Part shown: positions 30,966 through 42,639 of the stretch, in pieces
Layout: each line of letters opens with the position of its first letter
Position numbering within the stretch: position 1 is the first letter of the stretch
Assembly: GCA_028023455.1 (NCBI GenBank)
Contig: JAQFVV010006642.1
Span: 1-64,000, forward strand
Direction of reading: 5' to 3'
DNA: 64,000 nucleotides
Source of the DNA: Epiperipatus broadwayi
Lineage: Eukaryota; Onychophora; Udeonychophora; Euonychophora; Peripatidae
The notes under the pieces: generated by a model
What the model was told of the DNA's origin: nothing
The model's input: only the letters and a program-made list of their open reading frames with translations
Database searches by the model: none
Program-made: the position numbers and the translations under genes

Positions 30966-33900
30966 TGTAACGAGCACAGACGTTCGTTACATTGTGTTTT
31001 TTTATATTTATTAAACATGAAAGTAAATTAAAAAGTTCGCATTTAAAAATTTTCTTTAAGAATTAAAAATTGAAATTAAATATCATCTTAAACTCGTATA
31101 TATTAAATCGCACAGATAAAAAAAATTATTAAAATAAAACTGTATTAAAAATAGAAAAGGTATTTTAAAAACAAAAACTTAAAAAGATTTAGAGATAAAA
31201 ATATATCTTTGATTTGGAAAACAGGTTAATTAATCAGAAATGGAAATGATTGTTAATTAGTTAAATGTAAACCAGCCTTGGGCATTTAAATGTAAAAACA
31301 TCGGTCAGATAGGAAAACAATAGAAACAAATAGCCAATGAAAGAAATCCATCAGGAAATCGGACCTCAGCGAAAGGATCATCACATCGATGACATAATGC
31401 CAAGTAAATCCTTCGAATATGTATAAAAGGAAAATTTGGAAATTATTAATTAGTGATTATGATTATTACGATGTGACAGATAGGTGTTAGTGCGGAGGTG
31501 CGGGAGAAGGAATTGAAGAGACGCACGATTCAATCCCTTCAGTTTTGCCAAAGAAAGAAAGAGAAATGAACGATCGTTTTCTACATTGAGGACCAACTAA
31601 ATTAAAAAACCTCCGAATGAATAAATAAAACATCAGCTAAATGTATACCAATATCTTCAGGATGGCGTGGGAATTCCCGTTCAAACTTACAAACGACAGA
31701 TAAAGATGAACTGTTTAAAACCGTAAGAACTTTATAAATAATGAACATTAAATTAAAATTTTCTATATTTAAATGATTGCAATATGATCCTATCTGACCA
31801 AACTAAATTCTTTATTAATAGTGTTATTTGATGTATTTTTTTCTTATTTATGTAAAATCATTTCCATTTATTTATTTTTTATTCTTTAAGTTTTTATCAT
31901 GATTTTTTTTGTTTTTCGTTAAATTAATTATATAAATGTTAAACTTAAGTCGGGCGTGAATGGCTGTATAGATTTGTAAAGTTATATTAGGGGAGGGTAA
32001 TCTTAGGTTATTTGTGTCGTTGTTAGATTGGGTCAATGGATTGGATATATTGATGTAGTTAGTAGATGTAGTTGGAGATTCGCTACTGGCAGAATCGCTT
32101 CATACGCCGCACTCTCCTGTTTTGCCTAGGGAAGGAATTATAAGACGCAGAGCGCAGTTCCTTTCTATGGAGTTTTTTTTTATTGTTCTTCTCGTTGGAT
32201 AGAAGTAATATGTCTATCTAATGAAAGTCAATATCTTCTCTTAATCTTTTTGGTGCTGCCGTATTCCGTATTACATTGAATACATCGATGTATCAGATGA
32301 ATTGATGCCAGTTTGACTGCGAATTTTAGCCTAAGGTTAAATAGGGATAGAATATTTTATTTTCAAATGCAAATCTATGTGGTCTATTCATACTTGACCA
32401 TAAATAAAAATGCATTAAATTGAAGTTGTTTATAGACGCTTGCCTGGATTGGTTATCGGTTAAGTATGTTTTGGGTTTTCATATTTGATCAAAATATATA
32501 GACATTCGATAAATAATGATACCTTACAGTGAGTATCTAAAATGTATTTATTTGGATGTCTTTTAAGTTATTGGTGACAATGCAAGTATCTTATGGTGAA
32601 TACTATTGGGTTACATATAAATTTCCCTCCGCAATTGTCAGTAATCAATAATTTTGTATTTTGATCGTTTATGTTTCTTTTGAAATGTTTTTGACCGTGA
32701 AATCTATGTAACCGATCTATATTCAACATTATAAACAAGCTTTCATAAATTTATATGTGCGAACTTAATTAAAATGTAAAATTATAATATAATAGTAATT
32801 AAATGAAAATTAAAGTAAAGTTAAAAATAATGTTAAATGTTAAAATGTAAACTGATACTAAAACAATTTTAAATCTTATATATATATGTGCAGAAATAAA
32901 TTTTTGTATGTTAATTACTGGCAGTGGCTTATTTTTTTTTTTTTTATCTTTTGATTCCGGTCGTTAGCCCATGTCACTAGATCAGTGGAATAGCAGAGAT
33001 CTAATAAGATAATCTAAGAGTATATATATAAAAAAGAATAAAATAAGCCATTGCCAGTAATTAACATACAAAAATTTATTTCTGCACATATATATATAAG
33101 ATTTAAAATTGTTTTAGTATCAGTTTACATTTTAACATTTAACATTATTTTTAACTTTACTTTAATTTTCATTTAATTACTATTATATTATAATTTTACA
33201 TTTTAATTAAGTTCGCACAGATAAATTTATGAAAGCTTGTTTATAATGTTGAATATAGATCGGTTACATAAATTTCACGGTCAAAAACATTTCAAAGTAA
33301 ACATAAACGATCAAAATACAAAATTATTGATTACTGACAATTGCGGAGGGAAATTTATACGTAACCCATTAGTATTCACCATAAGATACTTGCATTGTCA
33401 CCAATAACTTAAAAGACATCCGAATAAATACATTTTAGATACTCACCGTAAGGTATCATTATTTATCGAATGTCTATATATTTTAATCAAATATGAAAAC
33501 CCAAAACATACTTAACCGATAACCAATCCATGCAAGCGTCTATAAACAACTTAAATTTAATGCATTTTTATTTATGGTCAAGTATGAATAGACCACATAG
33601 ATTTGCATTTGAAAATAAAATATTCTATCCCTATTTAACCTTAGGCTAAAATTCGCAGTCAAACTGGCATCAATTCATCTGATACATCGATGTATTCAAT
33701 GTAATACGGAATATGGCAGCACCAAAAAGATTAAGAGAAGATATTGACTTTCATTAGATAGGCATATTACTTCTATCCAACGAGAAGAACAATAAAAAAA
33801 AGCTCCATAGAAAGGAACTGCGCTCTGCGTCTTATAATTCCTTCCCTAGGCAAAACGGGAGAATGCGGCATATGAAGCGATTCTGCCAGTAGCGAATCTC

Positions 33901-35006
33901 CAACTACATCTACTAACTACATCAATATATCCAATCCATTGACCCAATCTAACAACGACACAAATAACCTAAGATTACCCTCCCCTGATATAACTTTACA
34001 AATCTATACAGCCATTCACGCCTGACTTAAGTTTAACATTTATATAATTAATTTAACGAAAAACAAAAAAATCATGATAAAAACTTAAAGAATAAAAAAT
34101 AAATAAATGGAAATGATTTTACATAAATAAAAAAAAAATACATCAAATAACACTATTAATAAAGAATTTAGTTTGGTCAGATAGGATCATATTGCAATCA
34201 TTTAAATATAGATAATTTTAATTTAATGTTCATTATTTATAAAGTTCTTACGGTTTTAAACAGTTCATCTTTATCTGTCGTTTGTAAGTTTGAACGGGAA
34301 TTCCCACGCCGTCCTGAAGATATTGGTATACATTTAGCCGATGTTTTATTTATTCATTCGGACGTTTTTTAATTTAGTTGGTCCTCAATGTAGAAAACGA
34401 TCGTTCATTTCTCTTTCTTTCTTTGGCAAAACTGAAGGGATTGAATCGTGCGTCTCTTCAATTCCTTCTCCCGCACCTCCGCACTAACACCTATCTGTCA
34501 CATCGTAATAATCATAATCACTAATTAATAATTTCCAAATTTTCCTTTTATACGTATTCGAAGGATTGACTTGGCATTATGTCATCGATGTGATGATCCT
34601 TTTGCTGAGGTCCGATTTCCCAATGGATTTCTTTCATTGGCTATTTGTTTCTATTGTTTTCCTATCTGACCGATGTTTTTACATTTAAATGCCCAAGGCT
34701 GGTTTACATTTAACTAATTAACAATCATTTCCATTTCTGATTAATTAACCTGTTTTCCAAATCAAAGATATAATTTTTATCTCTAAATCTTTTTAAGTTT
34801 TTGTTTTTAAAATACCTTTTCTATTTTTAATACAGTTTTATTTTAATAATTTTTTTTATCTGTGCAATTTAATATATACGAGTTTAAGATGATATTTAAT
34901 TTCAATTTTTAATTCTTAAAGAAAATTTTTAAATGCGAACTTTTTAATTTACTTTCATGTTTAATAAATATAAAAAAACACAATGTAACGAACGTCTGTG
35001 CTCGTT

Positions 35007-35010
<4 letters not shown>
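30966..35010. repeat. Giant near-perfect palindrome (possible fold-back element)
   Basis: Left arm about 30966-32931 and right arm about 33044-35010 are inverted copies of roughly 1.97 kb with few mismatches, around a spacer of about 112 bp (centre near 32988). Each outer end reads TGTAACGA, ten bases, then TCGTTACA, so the ends form a small palindrome themselves. Both edges lie in TA repeats. The arms have no ORF over 60 codons. A TATAAAAG box (31422) sits in each arm. TG...CA ends would also fit LTR-derived sequence. Confidence 0.9.
32932..33043. other. Spacer at the centre of the palindrome
   Basis: About 112 bp not shared between arms: a T-run, a less AT-rich piece (GATTCCGGTCGTTAGCCCAT) and a short TA/A-rich run. 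It would form the loop of a fold-back hairpin. Confidence 0.7.

Positions 35011-35052
<42 letters not shown>
35009..35052. repeat. (TA)n microsatellite at the palindrome's right edge
   Basis: About 42 bp of alternating AT directly after the CGTTACA end. Confidence 0.9.
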
Positions 35053-35055
<3 letters not shown>

Positions 35056-35635
35056 GACTTGATCTCTAACTTTCATGCACCCTACATCTATCCAATCTAT
35101 CTTATACAACTGATGCCCATGACCACATACACAAGATAAATCACTCATCAGTTGGTCCAGATCACCATCTTCCTCACATATACAATCAGTGCTCAGTTTA
35201 TATTAAGATATCATTAAACTTTAATGGACAAGCTTCAATTGTCTCCACTCTCCAACTCTTCAATCATCAATTTGAAATTCCGAAGTTGGAATGCTCAAAG
35301 CCCTTGATGATGCCAATATTATAGTAATACCTATGTTGACTTTAAGTCAATCCGTCCCTTCACAAATAGGACCTTAATAAATCCTTTAATTATACAGAAG
35401 AGGGATCATCAAAATACAAGCTGAATATGTAATATTTATTTGTTAATATTTAAATGGATTACTGAAGAATTAGAGTTGAGAGAATGAAATTTGTGTGTGT
35501 CGACTGATGAGTACAGGTTCAGCCCAAAATACATATATTGAAAATAATTGATCTTGAACACATGTGTATCAGTTGTATAAGATAGATGGGATGGATGTAG
35601 GGTGCTTGAAAGTTTGCAATCAAGTGCTTTATAAT
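35053..35635. mobile_element. Element with about 65-bp terminal inverted repeats
   Basis: The left end (GGGACTTGATCTCTAACTTT ... CATGCACCCTACATCTATCC ... CTTATACAACTGATGC) matches the complement of 35565-35632 with few differences. The roughly 450 bp inside have no ORF. It looks like a non-autonomous inverted-repeat element. The left edge lies in the TA tract, so no target duplication can be defined. Confidence 0.65.
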
Positions 35636-35774
35636 TACATTAAACTTAGTATAGAAAATATACATATATTTAAATATTATGTATATATTTCAGGCAACTC
35701 TTCCAAATGGTTAGTTTGAATTGGAGTAACAATCTGGGCTGTAAAATTTATTAAGTATTTTTGACTGATTACCC

Positions 35775-35915
35775 TGCATCATTTGGTGCAATGATAGAGT
35801 ACCAGAATTTGGAGCATAAAGCTCTCATATCGATTCCTATCTGATATTTTTGGCAGTCAAACTTCTTATGAACTTCTGAACAATAAAGCGATTGGATTAT
35901 TGTATTAATAAACTA
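35775..35915 (+). repeat. SINE-like repeat, copy 1
   Basis: About 130 bp (TGCAATGATAGAGTACCAGA ... GAGCATAAAGCTCTCATATC ... ACTTCTTATGAACTTCTG ... AATAAAGC) is homologous to 46205-46345. The segment ATCGATTCC resembles a tRNA B-box, which would make it tRNA-derived, but no full cloverleaf is visible. Confidence 0.45.
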
Positions 35916-37110
35916 CAGTATTGGTTAAAAGAGAGAGCAGGGAGGGGGGAGTCTCTACAATTTTTTTGTTGTGCTTTTAAATTCTTAATAGCTAATTCAA
36001 ATAGTATTCTTGATAAATATAATTTGTGATATTATTTCATGTTTAGCTTTATAGATGGCATCTTGTTATATCTTGTCTAATGTAATGCCTTATAATAATT
36101 CAATACCTATGCATGGGATAAAAAACAATTCTTTTATATTTAATAGATTCGGTCGGGAACGTGTTTACATTGTATTATAATGCATTATATTTCTTAGAAG
36201 GGGTCGAAAAAATATTAAATTATGCAGAAAACGAATTTTGACATCCAATCATTAAATAATATGATTAAACTTTATAGGCTTGCACGTATAGATAATTTAG
36301 AGCCGTGATTAAGTTAAGGATCATCCAATCATGTAGATTTATGGGGTTGGACTAAGACTTTAATTTATAATACAATTGTTATGCATAGGACTAGCGCTAG
36401 GCTGATCATCTCCCACCTGCAAAGTCGAACTTAGCCCCCCCCCCCCACCTTCCCAAACAAATTAACTTAAATTTTTTTGTCATGGTCACGTGAAAAGAAT
36501 TTACAAAAATAAACAAAAACAAAAAAAACCAATATGAGTAGAGACATTTGCATGGTTTAAGAGCCTGTTTTTATTTGTTTTTGGATAGGTACTTTTACAT
36601 GCGCTGTCATGTCAAAAGAAGTTTTAGGTATTTTTGATAAAATTATGAAGCGCCTGTTTCTTTTGCAACCTTATATTTGCGATTTTGTGAACCGGGTAAC
36701 ATTTTTGTTTTTTACATGTTTTATAATTAGAACTTAAAAATTATTTAATTCCTATTAAAATTTATTTATTTATTTATTTTTCATAACCATTTTACTTGGA
36801 AACTTATTAATTAATGGATTTAATATATGAAAGTTCTATCAGTTATGGAAACGGATAGAAACAGCAGTTTATTTGTAACTAAAATATAATTTCCAATTTT
36901 TGTTTTCTAATTATCCTTCTTAGTGAACGCACAGATTTGTATACTAGAATATAATAGATTAGTTACCCAGGATTCACAAGTGTGCTCATTATATGGCCAA
37001 TACAAACCTGTCGCCTCTATAGTAAAGCCTACTCAGTTTTCTTATTCACTTATTTATTAATGCTATTATCTATAGCGATATCTCTATCTAGAGCTCAACT
37101 GTTGTTAAAC
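35916..37110. other. Unassigned stretch with a C14 homopolymer
   Basis: No domain or element recognised. A run of about 14 C lies at 36437-36450. Confidence 0.5.
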
Positions 37111-37122
37111 ATAGCTATCCTT

Positions 37123-37590
37123 CTACATCCAACTTTGCTTATTCGTTGAGCAAAGTTTTCTGCAAATCCAGACTCGAATAATTTCTACACTTTGTAGTGA
37201 TCCATTTTTATTTTGTTGGCTAACAACATCACATCCAAAAGGTGAATAAGCATTTGTGATCATACCTATTGGCCTTTTGTCTATCCATACTAAAAATTGA
37301 AAACCAGTATCTTTATCAATGATAAAATGAGAGTCTCCTCTTTTCATTTTACTTATATTGTGCACTTGAATAGGTTTTGGAATACCGTTTGTCTTACATT
37401 TATTGTTCCACAGAGATACAATTTATTTTCCTGAAGTTCCTTTGCTAGCACTATATTTGAAAAAAATTTGTCACAGAAAATAATGTGATGCTGTTTTGAA
37501 AAGTGTGGCAAAACTACTGACTTGGCCAGGTGGCAATTAATAGTGTTACAACAACCACTCCAAACTCCTGCAAAGAAGCTGGAACTGGAA
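37123..37590 (-). pseudogene. piggyBac-type transposase fragment
   Basis: The minus strand reads KSVVLPHFSKQHHIIFCDKF, FSNIVLAKELQENKLYLCGTI, then after a one-base shift TNGIPKPIQVHNISKMKRGD, SHFIIDKDTGFQFLVWIDKR, PIGMITNAYSPFG. This is the core of piggyBac-family transposases: the conserved Asp followed by FF and an 'L..EL...g...cGTi' strand, the KRGD turn, and the W-D-[KR]-[KR]-P strand. The N-terminus and the C-terminal Cys-rich end are missing, and the fragment stops next to LINE B. Confidence 0.8.
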
Positions 37591-37609
37591 AAGTGCCCTA
37601 TCTTAAGTC

Positions 37610-38005
37610 ATGAAAGGGGATAAAAACAACAAATCTGCTAAAAGCAAGAATAGAAAACTTTCCGATGATATTTCTAATACATTCGATAGCCGTTTGAAAA
37701 ATAGTAATGGCAAAATAGACAAAAATTCTGCAGAAGCTGGAAAAAGTTCTCACCAAGTCAAAAAACTACCTAATTCACAATTTTCTAACTCAAATGATAA
37801 TTATTACATCAATTCTGATTCACAAAGTGACAAACCTAAAGAAAACCAAAAGAAAACTGATCAGAGAAATCCTATTCAATCGTTAAAAATCAATAAAGTT
37901 GATATTGAACACAATATTACTAGTTCTAAAATTATTAAAAATGAGACAGAAACACCTAATTTAATGGTTTCTGAAACCCTGAACAACTCTCTGGTATTTT
38001 ATTAG
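37610..38005 (+). CDS. Lys/Asn/Ser-rich frame at the 5' side of LINE B
   Basis: A 131-aa frame (MKGDKNNKSAKSKNRKLSDD...) of disordered, basic composition. It sits where an ORF1 N-terminus would be and resembles in composition, not in sequence, the upstream frames of LINE A. It could be the LINE B ORF1 start or an unrelated leftover; nothing identifies it. Confidence 0.35.
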   Translation: MKGDKNNKSAKSKNRKLSDDISNTFDSRLKNSNGKIDKNSAEAGKSSHQVKKLPNSQFSNSNDNYYINSDSQSDKPKENQKKTDQRNPIQSLKINKVDIEHNITSSKIIKNETETPNLMVSETLNNSLVFY

Positions 38006-38603
38006 TATAGCAGCGGTGACTTTTGCACTTTTACAATAAATGTGTTATTTTCACAAAGTAATCCCTGCGATCCTTATCAGCGCGATGTATTACCTAATTT
38101 GACAGTCATTTGACATTTTCAGTTATTGTCTAGATTTATTTCTGGCAACAGCTCTTTTTTAGGTGTAAATCGTTTATATTTATTTTAAACATTATAAAAT
38201 TGCAAATTTAATGCATTTTTTAAATTTCAAAACATTTATTTTCTATATTATAAATTACTTTGGCATTTTTTTAAAAAATAAATGTTAAATTTGATGGATT
38301 TGGAAATATATTGTCCAAGTCATTTTTATTAATCAAGGAAGACGTTTGTAATTCATTTCAAGTCCTTATGTGCTACTTTTGAATATTATATTTATTTTTT
38401 AATGCATTTTGTAGATACTTTTTATATTATCTTAACGTTAAAAAGGTTATACTTTTGTTTTTTACTTTATTTTAAAATGACGTTCAAAATTATTAGCAGT
38501 ATAATGTGTATTTATTTATTTATGATCTGCAATGGTTTGTACTAAAGAATAATACTCTTTAAATATCTATCTTTAAAATAACAAATTAGTTATAATAATT
38601 TAC
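38006..38603. other. Noncoding interval within LINE B ORF1
   Basis: About 600 bp of AT-rich sequence with stops in all frames, between the basic leader frame and the RRM-like region. The 15-mer CTGCGATCCTTATCA (38065-38079) recurs as its exact complement at 38624-38638. It may be a separate insertion. Confidence 0.45.
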
Positions 38604-39310
38604 ATGATTATCAATAAGGATGTTGATAAGGATCGCAGATCGCGTACTGATCTCTTGCTAAATTCTTTTACAAACTATAACAATGACAAAATCCTGATTT
38701 TGGCCATAACAAATCGTAATGGAGGATTATTTAAATTCCCAATCGAGAAATTTTACAACATGATCTTTGAAAATGATATTTGGATGGGTATTAATAAGAT
38801 CTTTTCCCATCCAAATGATAGTTACATAATTACCGAATTTACTCCATGGTCCACTAGAAATTGTTTCAAACATAACATTAGACACTTGGATGGAAAATTC
38901 ATTTGCACAATTGATATAAATGGTGCAATCACACTCAATGGAACTATCAAGAACTGTTTGATGAATTTTGATCAAGCAGAACTGGATAACATGCTTGGGA
39001 AATATGGAAAAACAACCAGACTAATAAACAGATATGATCCTCAAACTAATGGCTGCATCCTGAATAACGCTGGTACTTTCACTATTACTTTGAAGAAAGA
39101 GATGCACTCCATGATATACTGATGGTAGTCCACTCCAGAGGTTTTCCCCTGATGGTTCTAACATTCCATGGAGTTTCATCATAATTTTTTTTTGGTTAGA
39201 ATCAAACCATCTTATTAAAGACTGCAAAGCTCGCATATGTAATGTATGCAATTTAAAATGGAATAGGATTCACAAATGCAATAAAAAGACAGGAGAGTCA
39301 ATACTGGCCT
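38604..39310 (+). pseudogene. LINE B ORF1: RRM-like region and zinc knuckle
   Basis: The 172-aa frame 38604-39122 aligns with LINE A ORF1 residues about 280-440 (DKILILAITNRNGGLFKFP / SIILVVMDLKCSLFKFP; GTIKNCLMNFDQAELDNMLG / GSIKYCITGIDESYLQEILE). After a stop, another frame reads ESNHLIKDCKARICNVCN and then HKCNKK, the decayed knuckle, with extra cysteines that LINE A lacks. The first Cys pair of the knuckle is lost. Confidence 0.75.
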
Positions 39311-39534
39311 CAACACTGGACTCTAAAATAATTGATGGGACAATCAATTACACATAAATCATGAAGAAGTTAATCAATCCGATCCAACACTGACAATTTT
39401 AGAAGAAATTCCTGTTCACACTCCCATATATAAAGTGTTGGATCATAACACCCTAAATATAGTAATCAATTCAAATACGACTGAGTTACAACAACTCACT
39501 ATTGTGGAAGCTCAAAACCAACCTCATAATTTGA

Positions 39535-39774
39535 GTGAGTGAGAGAAATGGACCTGGATTGATCATTGGGGAGAGTGTATCATCATTGGTGACCAAAATG
39601 AATGGACCCATAAAGACTCTAGCCCTACAAGAATCAAACAAAAAGATATCATTAAAGGATAATAAGAAAAAAAAATCAAGACAACAAATCAGGTCCAGTT
39701 CAGATGAAGATATTTCATCAAATTCTAATTCTAATTCTGAGAAACTAAATTACCAATACCATGAAAAATATTGA
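39535..39774 (+). pseudogene. LINE B ORF1 C-terminal tail
   Basis: A 79-aa Lys/Ser/Asn-rich frame (SLKDNKKKKSRQQIRSSSDE...). By position it corresponds to the ORF1 tail in LINE A. No domain is visible. Confidence 0.35.
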
Positions 39775-39970
39775 GATAAATCAATAGAATGATAAGAATA
39801 ATAAGAAAAAGGAAAGGCAATATTCAATTCCCTATCAAGATCTCATACAGAACCTCTGAGACAGAGGAACAGAGCATGAATCTAGATGATAGTAACAGTC
39901 AAGATCAACTATCTCTTTCATAGGCCTTAGTGACACTGAAATTTCCCAATCAGACTGAACTTCTCCTGAG

Positions 39971-40830
39971 TTGGACAATCAGTCTGTGGAAAATGATGAT
40001 ACACAGGACTATGTGCTGGAACAAAGTAGGCCAGACAGAATAATGGAATGGCAATACCAGCCAATGGTAATGGTGAAATCAATAAGGGATAAATTACAGC
40101 ATACAAATTATACGAAGCTAAATTTCTATGGAATTAATGTTAGAGGCCTGAACTCGATTGACAAGGCATTTGCTATTCAAAATTGGATAGTCAAATGTGA
40201 GCCAAATGTCATATGCATGGCAGAGACCAAATTACATCTAAATTCATGTTGTAAAATCAATCAGATTCTCCAAAATATTGGCTTCTTTAAATACTCAATT
40301 TCAATGGGAGTAGCATGAGGGGTAGCTATTTTAATCAATTACAAGAAAGACCCCCTACTAGCTTTAAAATTCTGCACCTAGACTAAGTTGCCTAATTGCT
40401 AACCTAAAATATAACCACAGATTTTCTACCTTTATATTAATAATAACCACAATCTAATCATGAAAGTAATCACTGTCATCAATTCAGTTTTAGCCTCAAA
40501 TCCATTTCCAATCATTCTAATGAGTGATTTCAATGTTACATGTAGTTTTTTCAATAAAAAATATATTCACCTCTTTAATCATATACTGATGAGTGGAGAT
40601 GGGTTCTTCCCCATAGATGCCTTCTCCTTTTACACTAAAAATGCTAGATCCTTGATTGATTTTGTCTACTACTCCCCAAGCATTCATTTCAAAATCAACA
40701 CAAAACTCTGAGCAGTGATATTTTCTGTATCACTTTGCCCTAGAGATATCTCTTGAAACAAACATTGGACATCCAATAGTAGAAGAGAAAACAGACCACA
40801 CTTGAACAGGTCTTTTCTGAAGCCTACATT
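39971..40830 (+). pseudogene. LINE B APE-type endonuclease
   Basis: The frame 39971-40318 contains FYGINVRGLNS (intact NVRG motif, nonsense in LINE A), CMAETKLHLNS (metal-site Glu) and ends at a TGA. A second frame from 40460 has ILMSDFNVTCSF (GDFN-like), DGFFPIDAFSFYTKNARSLI and FVYYSPS. The SDH motif cannot be read after about 40712. The copy is dead but the domain identity is certain. Confidence 0.8.
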
Positions 40831-40992
40831 TATCTTAAAAAAATAATATCCTAAGATTACCAGTGGTGTATGCATGGTACACTTTCATTGGCATCCTCCA
40901 ATCTATAATAAATGAGGTTTCCCTTAACAAAAAGGCCCTAACCCCTTATTAGCTGACCTTGATGCTATTGACAAAAACTGAAAAATTTTCAC

Positions 40993-42570
40993 TTGATAAT
41001 CCATTTTGTACATCTTGCTCTTGCCCTGAAATGCCAATACAGTGATAAGTGGAGATCCCTGGCCAAATATATGTTGATCAAGCAGACCAAGAGATTTCTG
41101 CCAGACCAACAATGTTGGTCCAAGAGTTACTTCCATTGGGCATTGGGAGCGGGCAACAGAAAACCCATTCCACTGTCATTAACAATAGATAACAACATTC
41201 TTGTGGGATCAGAAATGATCTGTGCAACACTTCAATCCAATCAGACTGGGAATGTCTATAGATTATTCAGCTTAGATGAGAATTCAACCTATGATATTAC
41301 TGAAGAAAAGATCAACATCAAGCTAAAAAGCCTCCTGGAGAGGGTGCACCCAGGAATACATGGCATACCAATGTTTGTCCTTCTACACCTAGAGAAATAT
41401 TCAGTGCCAATAATCAAAGCCATGATAAACCACTTAGCAGAGGGAAGTCAAGAGATTAATAACTTATATCCAATATCTCTCGTACCTTTCCTTAAAAAAA
41501 GGATGGAAGACATGACTTGAATAATCTGAGGCCTATCTTAATGATTCCCCTTTTAATTAAAATCATATAACAATTAATTATATTTAAGGGAAAATTTATA
41601 AATACATTTCTACTAACCAATATGCAAAAAAGGGGAATCATCAATTAACACCATTGGTCAAATGGAACTCCTTATTGATGTTATCAGAGCCCAGAGGATG
41701 TCAAAACCGATTGCCATCCAACTTGACATTTCGGTGGCACTTGACTCAGTCTGACCAGACATTTTGATTGATGTTCTTCAGAAATATGGGGTGCCAAATG
41801 TTTAACTGAGGATGATTGCAAATCTATTAGCCAACAGAATCAGCAACACAGTGAAATGAATGGAAAAATTGCACCTGGATTTGAGCCTCCAACTCTATTC
41901 CTCAAGAATCTCCACTTAGCATGCTATATTTTATAGCCTATATCAATTCATTATTGATGGAGATTGAGAGATCATTGTTTGGAGTGTTTGTACCTGCCAT
42001 GGGAAGGGAGATTAAACATCTCAGTTATATGGATGATATATTCATCTGTCTGCCTTCCAATAAATATATCACTAAACTATAGCAGATACTAGCTTGTTAC
42101 TCAGACAAATACAAATTCAAATTCAATAAGGAAAAATCGGCCTCCTGGAGCTTGCTAACTGGGAGTAAAATCACTTCAAATTTTACAGCTGATCCACAGA
42201 AATTCCTAGGCTTTTAATTTTTCAAAATAGAATAGTGTTATGAGGAGAGAAATTGAAGAATCCCTGTTAACAGATATTTGCCACACAACAATATCTTTTT
42301 CTAAGATATATGTTTCACTTCATGATAAGGTAAGCCTTTTAAACTCAAAATATTCCCGAAAATTAACTATTTCCTATTCCCGAAAATTAACTATTTCCTA
42401 TCTGATATTTGCCCCTCCAAAAGATTTATTAAAAAAATCCAACTCTCAGTGTGGAAAACTATTCTGGGGACAAATGGTTGCTGTCATCAGCCTTCAAAAA
42501 CTCCAAATGTCTAGAAGGCTCAATGGCCTTTCACTCCATTGTTTTAAAACCATGATATTCCAGAGACTAT
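40993..42570 (+). pseudogene. LINE B reverse transcriptase
   Basis: Pieces in several frames: DQQCWSKSYFHWALGAGN (linker), NLYPISLVPFLKK (fingers), IAIQLDISVALDSV at about 41710-41755 (motif A), ESPLSMLYFIAYINSL (motif B with Gly changed to Glu) and LSYMDDIFICLPSNKYI at about 42020-42065 (motif C with both Asp). The thumb follows in 42240-42572 (KLFWGQMVAVISLQKLQMSR). Order and spacing match LINE A. Confidence 0.8.
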
Positions 42571-42639
42571 AATCTACTCTTCTGGCTCCAAAATAAATAC
42601 TCGGCTATATCATATCAAGAAGTTATCACACCAGTGGAT

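Noticed and set aside
30831-31031. Frame of 66 aa with Tyr/Ile repeats, and a similar one at 34957-35139
   Set aside because: Both read through TA microsatellites at the edges of the palindrome.
30966-35010. Pair of long terminal repeats of an ordinary LTR retrotransposon
   Set aside because: The two copies are inverted, not direct, and no coding region lies between them.
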